From the NCBI RefSeq assembly GCF_029961185.1, contig NZ_JASBQQ010000004.1:186001-250000 (forward strand): 64,000 nt of DNA, read 5' to 3'. Below, piece after piece: positions 35,057 to 42,970 of the stretch. How positions within the stretch are numbered: position 1 is the stretch's first letter; each line of letters opens with the position of its first letter. The position numbers and the translations under genes were made by a program. The DNA comes from Albidovulum aestuarii (GTDB taxonomy: Bacteria; Pseudomonadota; Alphaproteobacteria; Rhodobacterales; Rhodobacteraceae). The notes beneath the pieces are model-generated. The model was not told where the DNA came from. It did not search any database and worked only from the letters and a program-made list of their open reading frames with translations.

Positions 35057-36241
35057 TCAGGCGGCGAGCTTGGCGCGTTCGGCAATCGCGGCTTCGGGCG
35101 GGGCGGCAGAGGCGACGCCCATTTCAGCGAGAGCCTCCTTCGCGGCCTGAACCACGCGTCGCATCACATGTTCGTCCATCCGGCCGATGCAGCCGACGCG
35201 GAACGAGTCCACGACCGTCAGCTTTCCGGGGTAGATGATAAATCCCTTCTGTTTCATCTTCTCGTAGAAGTCGTTGAAGACGAAGCTCGGATCGGCCGGG
35301 CAGAAGAAGGTCACGATGATCGGGCTGAGCCAGCGGTCCTTCAGAAGCGTCTCAAACCCCAGTTCCCGCATCCCTTCGACCATAACGTCGCGGTTCCGCG
35401 TATACCGTGCGCCGCGGCCCGCAACCCCACCTTCTTCGGCATGGATGCGCAGGGCTTCCAGAAAGGCTGCGACGACATGGGTGGGCGGCGTGTAGCGCCA
35501 CTGGCCGGTCTTTTCGAGATAGGCCCATTGCGCGTGGATATCGAGCGCGAGCGAGTGGCTGTTGCCCTTGCACGCCTCCAGTTCCGAGCGCCGCGCGATG
35601 ACGAAGCCGAAGCCCGGCACGCCCTCGATGCATTTGTTGGCCGAGGACACCATCGCCTCGTACCTGATCTCGTTCACGTCGAGGGGCAGGGCGCCGAAGG
35701 CGGACATCGAGTCAATCAGAAGCTTGCGGCCCTTGGCGTAAACGGATTCGGAGATTTCGGCGACCGGGTTCAGGATGCCCGACGACGTCTCGCAATGGAT
35801 CACGATCACATGGGTGATGTCGGGATCGGCATCGAGTGCGGCGGCGACCTCATCGCCGCGCGGCGGCATGTAGTCGCCCTTGTCGATCAGGGTGTAGCCG
35901 CGGCCAAGGTATTTCATCGTCTCGGCGGCGCGGAGCCCGTAAGCGCCGTTCGCCAGAACCAGAACCTTGCCGTCCCAGGGAATGAACGTGCCGAGCATCG
36001 CCTCGACCGAGAAGGAGCCCGAGCCCTGCATCGGTACGCAGACGAACTCTCCCTTCGTGTCGCCTGCAAGCGTAACAAGCTGATTGCAAAGCGATTTCGT
36101 CATGGCGCGGAAATCGGCATCCCACGAACCCCAGTCCTTCAGCATCGCTTCCTTGGTGGAAAAGGCCGTGGTCAGCGGGCCGGGGGTCAAGAGATAGGGC
36201 TCGCCCAGTTTGGGGGTCGGCAGGGGTGTGGTCTGCGTCAT
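35057..36241 (-). CDS. phnW: 2-aminoethylphosphonate--pyruvate transaminase
   Basis: A 394-residue class V aminotransferase. The start phrase L-L-T-P-G-P-L-T-T and the PLP lysine in [15 protein letters not shown] are characteristic of PhnW. It transfers the amino group of 2-aminoethylphosphonate to pyruvate, giving phosphonoacetaldehyde and alanine. ATG 36241 has GGAG 7 nt upstream and matches the family N-terminus; the in-frame ATG at 36286 adds 15 odd residues. It is the first gene of the leftward phn set and is divergent from a LysR regulator. Confidence 0.92.
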   Translation of the reverse strand: MTQTTPLPTPKLGEPYLLTPGPLTTAFSTKEAMLKDWGSWDADFRAMTKSLCNQLVTLAGDTKGEFVCVPMQGSGSFSVEAMLGTFIPWDGKVLVLANGAYGLRAAETMKYLGRGYTLIDKGDYMPPRGDEVAAALDADPDITHVIVIHCETSSGILNPVAEISESVYAKGRKLLIDSMSAFGALPLDVNEIRYEAMVSSANKCIEGVPGFGFVIARRSELEACKGNSHSLALDIHAQWAYLEKTGQWRYTPPTHVVAAFLEALRIHAEEGGVAGRGARYTRNRDVMVEGMRELGFETLLKDRWLSPIIVTFFCPADPSFVFNDFYEKMKQKGFIIYPGKLTVVDSFRVGCIGRMDEHVMRRVVQAAKEALAEMGVASAAPPEAAIAERAKLAA

Positions 36242-36296
36242 GCGGAGGCTCCGTTGGGGACGCTGCGGATGGCGGTCTTTTTCCATGTGTCACACC

Positions 36297-36347
36297 ATAT
36301 GTAAAATCGTTAATTTAGATTGATATATAAGTATTAATGATACATAT
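36297..36347. promoter_or_regulatory. AT-rich phnW/lysR divergent control region with inverted repeat
   Basis: ATATGTA at 36297 and TACATAT at 36341 form a 7-bp inverted repeat spaced 37 nt. Inside it is very AT-rich DNA with a second, smaller inverted pair, TTAAT and ATTAA. Two half-sites across a divergent promoter is the usual arrangement for a LysR regulator that controls its neighbour and itself. Confidence 0.5.
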
Positions 36348-36374
36348 GTGGAACATATCCGTCGGGATGCCACC

Positions 36375-37247
36375 ATGCGTTATGTCCAGCTTCGCGCCTT
36401 TCACCACGTGGCCATTTCCGGCGGGTTTTCCCGGGCCGCGGAGGCGTTGCATCTGACCCAGCCCGCGATCTCCGATCAGGTGCGCAAGCTGGAAGAGGAA
36501 TACGACGTCCTGCTCTTTAACCGCCACAAGCGGCAAGTGTCCCTTACGCCTCAGGGTGAGCGTCTGCTGGAGATCACGAGGCGGCTTTTCGACAGCGAAA
36601 GCCAGGCGCTGGATCTTTTGTCCGAGGCGCGCGCGCTGCGCTCTGGGGCTCTGCGTATCGTGGCGGACAGCGCGCATCACCTGCTGCATATCCTCGCCCG
36701 GTTCCGCGACCGCTATCCCGGGGTGCGGATCACGGTTCATGCCGGCAATACAGAAAGCGTGCTGGATGCGCTTTACGCCTATGAGGCTGATATCGGGGTT
36801 CTGGGCAACATGCCCGAAAGCCGCGATATCGAGGCGCTGAAGCTGAACTCCACGCCGATTACCGCTTTCGTGGCGCGCGATCATCCGGTGGCGCGCCGGT
36901 CCAGCCTGACGTTCCGCGACCTGGCCGGGCTGCCGCTGGTGTTTCGCGAGGAAGGGTCGCGGACGCGGGCCAAGCTGGAAGAGACCGCGCGGGCCGCAGG
37001 CGTGGTGCTGACGCCCGCCATCGAAGCCGAGGGGCGCGAGGCGGTGCGGGAGATTGTCGCCTCGGGCGCAGGCGTGGGCTTTGTCTCGGCGGCCGAGTTC
37101 GGGTCGGACGCGCGACTGGTCAGCATCCCGATCGAGGGCGGGGCCGCGATGGTGATGGACGAGGCGCTGATCTGTCTGCGCGAGCGCAAGGCGGGCAAGC
37201 TGGTGCAGGCCTTCTTCGAGGTGGCGGCAGAAATGGCGAGCGGTTAG
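36375..37247 (+). CDS. LysR family transcriptional regulator of the phn genes
   Basis: A 290-residue LysR protein with the N-terminal helix-turn-helix (F-S-R-A-A-E-A-L-H-L-T-Q-P-A-I-S, residues about 15-35) and a periplasmic-binding-protein-like sensor domain. ATG 36375 begins the canonical M-R-Y-V-Q-L-R-A-F; GTG 36348 would add nine residues and lies inside the control region. Being divergent from phnW, it probably activates phnW-phnA in response to 2-aminoethylphosphonate. That ligand is inferred. Confidence 0.87.
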   Translation: MRYVQLRAFHHVAISGGFSRAAEALHLTQPAISDQVRKLEEEYDVLLFNRHKRQVSLTPQGERLLEITRRLFDSESQALDLLSEARALRSGALRIVADSAHHLLHILARFRDRYPGVRITVHAGNTESVLDALYAYEADIGVLGNMPESRDIEALKLNSTPITAFVARDHPVARRSSLTFRDLAGLPLVFREEGSRTRAKLEETARAAGVVLTPAIEAEGREAVREIVASGAGVGFVSAAEFGSDARLVSIPIEGGAAMVMDEALICLRERKAGKLVQAFFEVAAEMASG

Positions 37248-37338
37248 GGGCTTGTGGCTGGGTATCGGGAAGGAGTCACGTCTCACTGGTTTGAAGCGTT
37301 TTGCAGAATTTGCCGGTATCATAGGGAAGCGATTTATT

Positions 37339-37376
37339 AAAAAGAAATCGCGCCGGAAACTTTGAAAGTTTCCGGC
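37339..37376 (-). terminator. Intrinsic terminator of the GST gene
   Basis: On the minus strand a 12-bp perfect stem, GCCGGAAACTTT with AAAGTTTCCGGC (37352-37376), begins just after the GST stop codon and is followed 8 nt later by TTTTT in a T-rich tail. Confidence 0.75.
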
Positions 37377-37377
37377 A

Positions 37378-38079
37378 TCACCGCCGGAACAGGAGTTCCT
37401 GCGCCTTGCGGTCGTCCTGAAGATTGCTGCGTTTTTCGTTCGCCAGTGCCCGACCGCGCTGGACGCCGGGGCGGGCGCCGACCTCGTCGAGCCAGCGTTT
37501 CATGTTGGGCTTGTCGTCCAGCGTCTGCTGTTGACCTTTCCAACCCGAACACCAGCCCCAGAGCGCCATGTCGGCGATCGAGAAGAATTCACCCGCGACG
37601 AAACGGTTGTCGGCCAGTTGCTGGTCGAGCACGCCGTAAAGCCGCGCGACCTCGGCCCGGTAGCGGTCCTGCGCATAGGGCAGAACCTGCGGCACCTCCA
37701 GCGAGGGCGCATATTTCAGGAAGTGATGTGCCTGTCCCGCCATCGGCCCCACGCCGCCGACCTGCCAGAAGAGCCATTGGTCGACCGCGACCCGTTCTCG
37801 TTCGGTTGAGCCGTAAAACTTCCCGCTCTTGCGGGCCAGATATTGCAGGATCGCGCCGCTTTCGAAGATTGAAATCGGTTCGCCGTCCGGCCCCTCGGGA
37901 TCGACGATCGCGGGCATCCGGTTGTTCGGTGATATCTTCAGGAAGTCCGGCTTGAACTGGTCGCCAGCCCCGATATTCACGAGATTGAGGTTGTAGGGCA
38001 GTCCCATTTCCTCAAGTGCGATGGAAATCTTCCAGCCATTCGGCGTGGGCCAATAGTAGAGTTCGATGGGGGCGGTCAT
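37378..38079 (-). CDS. Glutathione S-transferase family protein (YfcG/YghU-like)
   Basis: A 233-residue GST with an N-terminal thioredoxin fold (I-E-L-Y-Y-W-P-T-P-N-G-W-K-I), cis-proline loop N-N-R-M-P-A-I and F-E-S-G-A-I-L-Q-Y, then an all-helical domain. The T-P-N-G-W-K segment is typical of the YfcG/YghU (Nu-class) group, which has disulphide-bond reductase activity. ATG 38079 has AGAGGAC upstream, better than 38097. Confidence 0.87.
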   Translation of the reverse strand: MTAPIELYYWPTPNGWKISIALEEMGLPYNLNLVNIGAGDQFKPDFLKISPNNRMPAIVDPEGPDGEPISIFESGAILQYLARKSGKFYGSTERERVAVDQWLFWQVGGVGPMAGQAHHFLKYAPSLEVPQVLPYAQDRYRAEVARLYGVLDQQLADNRFVAGEFFSIADMALWGWCSGWKGQQQTLDDKPNMKRWLDEVGARPGVQRGRALANEKRSNLQDDRKAQELLFRR

Positions 38080-38167
38080 GTCCGGTCCTCTGCTCATCCG
38101 TCAGTTGAGCAGTATGTGGAGCGTGGGAGCCCGCGGCGCAACGTGCGCTGACGCACAGGTGATCTAT

Positions 38168-38253
38168 AGCGTTTTGGGTTTGCACTGTGTCTGATTTCTA
38201 ATTTTTTCGTCCGAATTCAAATGCTTGAACTCTCAACGCAAATCTGAAACGCT
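38168..38253. repeat. Imperfect inverted repeat between GST and lipoprotein genes
   Basis: AGCGTTTTGGGTTTGC (38168-38183) and GCAAATCTGAAACGCT (38238-38253) match at 12 of 16 inverted positions around a 54-nt AT-rich centre. The right arm touches the stop codon of the lipoprotein gene. It might fold as a long hairpin terminator on the minus strand, or be a decayed small mobile element. Confidence 0.35.
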
Positions 38254-38499
38254 TTAGCCGTAATCGTTGAGAACCTCCTGCGAGGTCAGGTAATGACGGA
38301 CCGACCAGTAGCAGGCCTCTTCCGTCGGCTTGGAGCAGATGACGGGCCGGCCGTCGACCAGAACCCGCCACGTGCCGGCGGCGTTCTCGGTAATCCGGTA
38401 GGTCTCGGCCCCGATACGAAACTCACCGTGCGTTTCAGGCGACGGCTGAACGCAGGCGGCAAGGGCAAAGACGGCGGCGAGGGCGGCGGAACGGGGCAT
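38254..38499 (-). CDS. Small lipoprotein of unknown function
   Basis: An 81-residue protein starting at ATG 38499 with AAAGGAGA at 4-5 nt spacing. The signal peptide ends in the lipobox L-A-A-C, so Cys16 should be lipidated. The mature part has two more cysteines in V-I-C-S-K and E-E-A-C-Y-W. No family is recognised. The 166-residue frame from 38754 extends through the metZ leader region and is not the real start. Confidence 0.72.
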   Translation of the reverse strand: MPRSAALAAVFALAACVQPSPETHGEFRIGAETYRITENAAGTWRVLVDGRPVICSKPTEEACYWSVRHYLTSQEVLNDYG

Positions 38500-38608
38500 C
38501 GAATCTCCTTTCGCTGTGAGGCCAGTTGACCGCATCGGGACGGCGGTCACAAGGATCTGGGCTGTATTCGGACGTTGACCCGGCGTCCACTTCGCGCTAT
38601 CGCCTGTC

Positions 38609-38664
38609 GTGTGGCGATTTGTTACCGGATTGCGGGCCACGTTAAACATGCCGCTAAAGAGGTC
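38609..38664 (+). promoter_or_regulatory. SAM-II riboswitch
   Basis: The leader of metZ has the compact SAM-II layout. P1 is formed by GTGGC (38611-38615) and GCCAC (38636-38640), enclosing GATTTG, then TTACCGGATTGCGG. It is followed by the conserved GTTAAACATGCCGCTAAAGA tail, which pairs back into the loop as a pseudoknot. SAM-II elements are known upstream of metA/metX/metZ genes in alphaproteobacteria and reduce expression when S-adenosylmethionine is plentiful. Recognition is from the consensus, not from a covariance search. Confidence 0.85.
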
Positions 38665-38676
38665 GGAGGCCCGAGG

Positions 38677-38704
38677 CCCCCACCTGTTCCGGTGGGGGTT
38701 TTTT
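38677..38704 (+). terminator. Riboswitch expression platform: intrinsic terminator
   Basis: CCCCCACC and GGTGGGGG form an 8-bp stem with a 6-nt loop followed by TTTTTT, ending 18 nt before the metZ start. Placed directly after the SAM-II aptamer, it indicates control by premature termination. Confidence 0.85.
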
Positions 38705-38722
38705 GTTGCCGGAGGAACGGCC

Positions 38723-39898
38723 ATGGCAGACTGGAAAACACGCACCAAACTCATCCATGCGGGCGCACGCCGCAGCCAGTATGGCGAGATGTCCGAAGCG
38801 ATCTATCTGACGCAGGGCTTCGTCTATGAAAGCGCTGAGCAAGCCGAGGCGCGCTTCATCGAAAGCGGGCCGGATGAGTTCATCTATGCCCGCTACGGCA
38901 ACCCGACCGTGCGGATGTTCGAAGAGCGCATGGCTGCGATCGAGGGGACCGAGGACGCCTTTGCCACCGCAAGCGGCATGGCCGCGGTCAATGGTGCACT
39001 GACCTCGATGCTGAAAGCGGGCGACCATGTCGTGGCGGCGCGGGCGCTCTTTGGGTCGTGCCTGTATGTCCTTGAGATTCTGGGTCGTTTCGGCGTCGAC
39101 GTGACGCTGGTTGACGGCACCGATCCGGATCAGTGGCGCGCCGCGATGCGCCCGGACACCAAGGCGGTCTTCCTCGAATCCGTGTCGAACCCGACGCTCG
39201 AGGTCATCGACGTGAAATCGGTCTGCGAGATCGCCCATGGCGTGGGCGCGATCGTGATCGTCGACAACGTCTTTGCGACACCGACCTTTTCGAAAGCGGT
39301 TGAGCTGGGTGCCGATGTGATCGTCTACTCCGCCACCAAGCATATCGACGGCGGCGGACGCTGCCTCGGGGGTGTGGTCTGCGGGTCGAAGGCCTATATC
39401 CGCAAGGTTCTGGAACCCTATCTGAAGCATACTGGCGCGGCTTTGAGCCCGTTTAATGCCTGGGTGATGCTTAAAGGGTTGGAAACGCTCGATCTGCGGG
39501 TCAAGGCACAGGCGGCCAATTCGCTGGCGCTGGCCGAGGCGCTGGAGGGGCATGAAAAGCTGGCCCGCGTGATCTATCCGGGTCTCAGGGGCCATGCCCA
39601 GCACGGGATCGCGATGGAGCAGATGGGGGCGGGCGGCACAGTGGTGACGCTTGAGGTGAAGGGCGGGCAGGCAGGTGCCTTCCGTTTCCTCAATGCGCTG
39701 GAGATCGTGAAGATTTCCAACAATCTCGGCGATGCCAAGTCGATCATCACCCATCCCGCAACGACGACCCACCAGCGCCTTCCGGCCGACCAGAAGGCCA
39801 TGCTCGGCATCACCCCGGGTCTCGTGCGTCTGTCGGTCGGGATCGAAGATGCGGGCGACCTCCTGGCCGATCTCCGTCAGGCGCTGGATGCGGTCTAA
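38723..39898 (+). CDS. metZ: O-succinylhomoserine (or O-acetylhomoserine) sulfhydrylase
   Basis: A 391-residue Cys/Met-metabolism PLP enzyme. The cofactor lysine is in Y-S-A-T-K-H-I-D-G-G-G-R, and the R-Y-G-N-P-T segment lies near residue 60. It makes homocysteine from an activated homoserine and sulfide. ATG 38723 has GGAGGA 7 nt upstream; the frame reaching back to 38609 runs through the riboswitch. The SAM-II element upstream supports a methionine-pathway role. O-succinyl versus O-acetyl substrate is not settled from sequence. Confidence 0.92.
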   Translation: MADWKTRTKLIHAGARRSQYGEMSEAIYLTQGFVYESAEQAEARFIESGPDEFIYARYGNPTVRMFEERMAAIEGTEDAFATASGMAAVNGALTSMLKAGDHVVAARALFGSCLYVLEILGRFGVDVTLVDGTDPDQWRAAMRPDTKAVFLESVSNPTLEVIDVKSVCEIAHGVGAIVIVDNVFATPTFSKAVELGADVIVYSATKHIDGGGRCLGGVVCGSKAYIRKVLEPYLKHTGAALSPFNAWVMLKGLETLDLRVKAQAANSLALAEALEGHEKLARVIYPGLRGHAQHGIAMEQMGAGGTVVTLEVKGGQAGAFRFLNALEIVKISNNLGDAKSIITHPATTTHQRLPADQKAMLGITPGLVRLSVGIEDAGDLLADLRQALDAV

Positions 39899-40001
39899 GG
39901 TCGCTAAAGCGCCGAGAATATCCGCGTAGGGTTGGACAAGGTGCCCGGCCTTCCCGCATAATGGGTCGTCCGGTCTTGTCCGGACCATCGAGGAGCTTGC
40001 C

Positions 40002-41099
40002 ATGAACTTCGTGGGCGAGATTGACCGGGAACCGAACCGCGCCGATGCCGAGGAGGCTTTGGCCGTCCTGCGTGCCTGGGCGGAACGCGCCGACCCGACC
40101 GAGGTCGCCCGGCTCGACCCCGCCATCGCGCGGCTGCTGCCAGAGCGTGAAGTCGGCAACTATCCCGATCTGTCGCGGACATATCCCGAAGGATTTAGGG
40201 CGGACGAGGCCTATCGCGCCTCCATGCCCGATCTTCAGAACGGCCCCTCAAGCCTGATCGTGGGCGCGCAGGCGCCGATCCAGCATGTCGGCATCTCGAA
40301 TTTCCGCCTGCCCATCGTCTTTCACACCCGCGATGGCGGCGACATCACGCTGGAGACCTCGGTCACCGGAACGGTGTCCCTGATCGGCGAAAAGAAGGGC
40401 ATCAATATGAGCCGCATCATGCGGTCCTTCTATGCCCATGCCGAGCGGACCTTTTCTTTCTCGGTCCTCGCCGCCGTGCTGGAGGACTACAAGAAGGACC
40501 ATGACAGCGTCGACGCCCGTCTGATGATGCGGTTTTCGTTCCCCGCGAAGGTGCAATCGCTGCGTTCGGGCCTGACCGGCTGGCAGTATTACGACATCGC
40601 GCTGGAACTGATGGAGCGCGAGGGGCGGCAGACCCGGATCACCCATCTCGACTATGTCTATTCCTCGACGTGCCCCTGTTCGCTGGAGCTTTCCGAACAT
40701 GCGCGCCAGGCGCGCGGGCAACTGGCCACGCCGCATTCGCAGCGCTCTGTTGCCCGGATTTCGGTGGTGGAGGAGGGCGGCAAACGGCTCTGGTACGAGG
40801 ATCTGATCGACCTTGCCCGCGCCGCCGTGCCGACCGAGACGCAGGTGATGGTGAAGCGCGAGGATGAACAGGCCTTTGCCGAACTGAACGCCGCCAACCC
40901 GATCTTCGTCGAGGATGCGGCACGCAGCTTTGCCGAGCGGCTTCTGGGCGACGACCGGATCGGCGATTTCCGCATCGTCGCCAGCCATCAGGAAAGCCTG
41001 CACAGCCATGATGCCGTGTCGATCCTGACCGAGGGTCCGACCTTCGTCGCCGACAGCATCGACCCGCGGCTCTTTTCCTCGCTTCACAAGATCGGGTAA
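40002..41099 (+). CDS. folE2: GTP cyclohydrolase FolE2
   Basis: A 365-residue type IB GTP cyclohydrolase of the T-fold superfamily, which makes dihydroneopterin triphosphate for folate. The family segments Q-H-V-G-I-S-N-F, E-K-K-G-I-N-M-S-R, S-T-C-P-C-S and S-Q-R-S are present. The C-P-C cysteine is the metal or nucleophile position. It starts 103 nt after metZ. A CATAAT hexamer at 39957 may be a -10 element, but no good -35 pairs with it and I see no clear Zur box. Confidence 0.93.
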   Translation: MNFVGEIDREPNRADAEEALAVLRAWAERADPTEVARLDPAIARLLPEREVGNYPDLSRTYPEGFRADEAYRASMPDLQNGPSSLIVGAQAPIQHVGISNFRLPIVFHTRDGGDITLETSVTGTVSLIGEKKGINMSRIMRSFYAHAERTFSFSVLAAVLEDYKKDHDSVDARLMMRFSFPAKVQSLRSGLTGWQYYDIALELMEREGRQTRITHLDYVYSSTCPCSLELSEHARQARGQLATPHSQRSVARISVVEEGGKRLWYEDLIDLARAAVPTETQVMVKREDEQAFAELNAANPIFVEDAARSFAERLLGDDRIGDFRIVASHQESLHSHDAVSILTEGPTFVADSIDPRLFSSLHKIG

Positions 41100-41166
41100 G
41101 CGGCGGCACGGCCGCTTGGCGCGGGTTGGCCGTTTCACGTCGCTCCCGGGGCTTGTGTGCCGCAGG

Positions 41167-41208
41167 CCATCCCCCTAGGAATTCGGGCAAACACCGATCG
41201 GGGGATGG
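41167..41208 (+). promoter_or_regulatory. Leader hairpin covering the ribosome site of the amidinotransferase gene
   Basis: CCATCCCCC (41167-41175) and GGGGGATGG (41200-41208) form a perfect 9-bp stem around a 24-nt loop. The right arm is the only purine-rich ribosome site for ATG 41215, so the folded form would block initiation. It does not match the guanidine riboswitch forms I know. Confidence 0.4.
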
Positions 41209-41214
41209 GATCAC

Positions 41215-42324
41215 ATGCAAAAGACCGTCGTGAACAGCTGGAACGAATGGGACCCGCTGAAACATGTCATCGTCGGCCGGGCCGACAATTGCCATATCCC
41301 GCCCGAGGAGCCCGCGCTGGACGCCAAGGTGCCCGAGGACAGCGACATGCGCGGTCAGTGGGGGCGGCGGCCGCAGGAGACGATTGACCGGGCAAATGAG
41401 CTTCTGGACAACTTCGCGTCGATGCTGGAGGGGCGCGGCATCCGCGTGGACCGGCCCACGCCCATCGACCACAGCCTGCCCGCCACCACGCCCGATTTCC
41501 ACACCGACAGCCAGTTCGGCTGCATGCCGCCGCGCGATGTGCTGCTGACCGTGGGATCAGAAATGCTGGAGGCCACGATGTCCTATCGCTGCCGCTGGTT
41601 CGAGTATCTGAACTACCGGCCGCTGATGCAGCAGTATTTCAACGAAGACCCGAAGTTCCGCCACGAAAGCGCGCCGAAGCCGCGGCTGACGGATGCGGAT
41701 TACCATCCCGATTACCTTTCGGAAAAGATCGGCGTCGAAAAGCGTCTGAAATGGACCGCCGAGAAGTTCTTTGTCACGACCGAGGAAGAACCCCTTTTCG
41801 ACGCCGCCGATGTTCTGCGCTTTGGCCGCGACCTTGTCGTGCAGCACGGTTTTACCACCAACCTCAAGGGGATCGAATGGCTGCGCCGCCATTTCCCCGA
41901 TCACCGCGTTCATGCGGTGAACTTCCCCGGCGATCCCTATCCAATTCATATCGACGCGACCTTCACGCCCTTGCGCCCCGGCCTGATCCTCAACAACCCT
42001 CAGCGGCGTCTGCCGGAAGAGCAGCGCAAGATGTTCAAGGCCAATGACTGGGAGATCGTGGACGCCGCCCAGCCCGCCCACAATGCCCCGCCGCCGCTCT
42101 GCTATTCCTCGACCTGGCTCAGCATGAACGTCCTCGTGCTCGACCCCAAGACGGTGTGTGTCGAGGCCTCGGAGGTCTACCAGATGGAACAGATGGACAA
42201 GCTGGGGATGGAGGTCGTCCCGGTCGAATTGCGCGATGCATATGCCTTTGGCGGTGGCCTGCATTGCTGCACGGCGGATGTCTACCGCGAGGGCGGTTGC
42301 GAGGATTATTTCCCGAAGCAGTAA
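41215..42324 (+). CDS. Glycine amidinotransferase-like protein
   Basis: A 369-residue pentein-fold amidinotransferase resembling the arginine:glycine enzyme (GATM). Aligned signatures are R-W-F-E-Y near residue 125, D-A-A-D-V-L-R-F-G-R-D near 195, H-I-D-A-T-F-T-P near 245, S-S-T-W-L-S-M-N-V-L near 300 and the catalytic cysteine in G-G-G-L-H-C-C-T near 345. It moves an amidino group from arginine to an amine. The acceptor is unknown: creatine-type, hydroxylated or specialised-metabolite amines are all possible. It stands alone as a gene. Confidence 0.8.
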   Translation: MQKTVVNSWNEWDPLKHVIVGRADNCHIPPEEPALDAKVPEDSDMRGQWGRRPQETIDRANELLDNFASMLEGRGIRVDRPTPIDHSLPATTPDFHTDSQFGCMPPRDVLLTVGSEMLEATMSYRCRWFEYLNYRPLMQQYFNEDPKFRHESAPKPRLTDADYHPDYLSEKIGVEKRLKWTAEKFFVTTEEEPLFDAADVLRFGRDLVVQHGFTTNLKGIEWLRRHFPDHRVHAVNFPGDPYPIHIDATFTPLRPGLILNNPQRRLPEEQRKMFKANDWEIVDAAQPAHNAPPPLCYSSTWLSMNVLVLDPKTVCVEASEVYQMEQMDKLGMEVVPVELRDAYAFGGGLHCCTADVYREGGCEDYFPKQ

Positions 42325-42394
42325 GGACTGCTCGGTTCGGAGTTCGAACTTAAGCTACCGCAAAATTGCTGATCAGACGGCCGCCTGTGATCTG

Positions 42395-42427
42395 GTGCCT
42401 GGCGTAGTGGGCAAACGCGCCAGGCAC
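42395..42427. terminator. Hairpin between convergent genes
   Basis: GTGCCTGGCG and CGCCAGGCAC form a perfect 10-bp stem with a 13-nt loop between the amidinotransferase gene and the leftward TerB gene. No T-run follows, so it may work on both strands with help or be another kind of element. Confidence 0.45.
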
Positions 42428-42438
42428 AGCCCGATAGG

Positions 42439-42861
42439 TCAAAGTGTCAGGTGACGCGCGCGGGCGCCGCGCTCGATGGCGGCCGCATGGAGGCGGTCGA
42501 TGACCAGTTCGTGGCGGATTTCTTCCAGAAGCCTGAGTTCGGCCTGCCGGATCGTGCCATCGGCGGCTGCGACATCGCAGGCGAGCGCATATGCTGTTTC
42601 CCAGAGACGGTCCGGAAGCGCTTCCTTGACCATTGCGAACAGCGTATCGAGGCCGTCATCCTCCTCCATCAGCTTGTAGACCGTCGCGGCGACTTCCTTG
42701 GCATTGTCGAGGTCGTAATTGGCGAAGATCGGCAGGTGGTTGACCTGTCGTTCGATGGCCACGAGCTCCGACGTGCGGATGGTTTCGTCTGAGACCGAGA
42801 CGGTGACCATGATCGCGACAAGCGCGTCCTGGGCGGAGAAGGCGGGCAGGGTATGTGTCAC
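42439..42861 (-). CDS. TerB family (tellurite resistance-like) protein
   Basis: A 140-residue all-helical protein with two TerB-like repeats, each with a metal-binding acidic helix: V-S-V-S-D-E-T-I-R-T-S-E-L early and A-A-A-D-G-T-I-R-Q-A-E-L-R-L-L late. TerB-domain proteins sit at the inner membrane surface in stress-response systems; single copies outside ter loci have no clear role. It is divergent from the lysyl-tRNA synthetase gene. Confidence 0.75.
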   Translation of the reverse strand: MTHTLPAFSAQDALVAIMVTVSVSDETIRTSELVAIERQVNHLPIFANYDLDNAKEVAATVYKLMEEDDGLDTLFAMVKEALPDRLWETAYALACDVAAADGTIRQAELRLLEEIRHELVIDRLHAAAIERGARARHLTL

Positions 42862-42970
42862 TGTCTTGTCCTTTGTGCTTTGCCGGGCAAATTATTGACG
42901 TTCTGCTGCTCGTTCAATAGGAACCGGACCTTGTGGCGCATGGGGCGCCATCCTTTCGGGAATATGTATC

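Noticed and set aside
33891-36304. Two plus-strand frames of over 400 residues
   Set aside because: They lie antisense to phnA and phnW, whose active-site residues are intact. They have no start signals.
41100-41214. Guanidine riboswitch upstream of the amidinotransferase gene
   Set aside because: The leader hairpin lacks the conserved ACGR loops of the mini-ykkC form and the known core of the other classes.
42325-42394. Possible tRNA-like GGTTCGGAGTTCGAAC stretch
   Set aside because: No acceptor stem, anticodon arm or CCA-compatible fold could be made around it.
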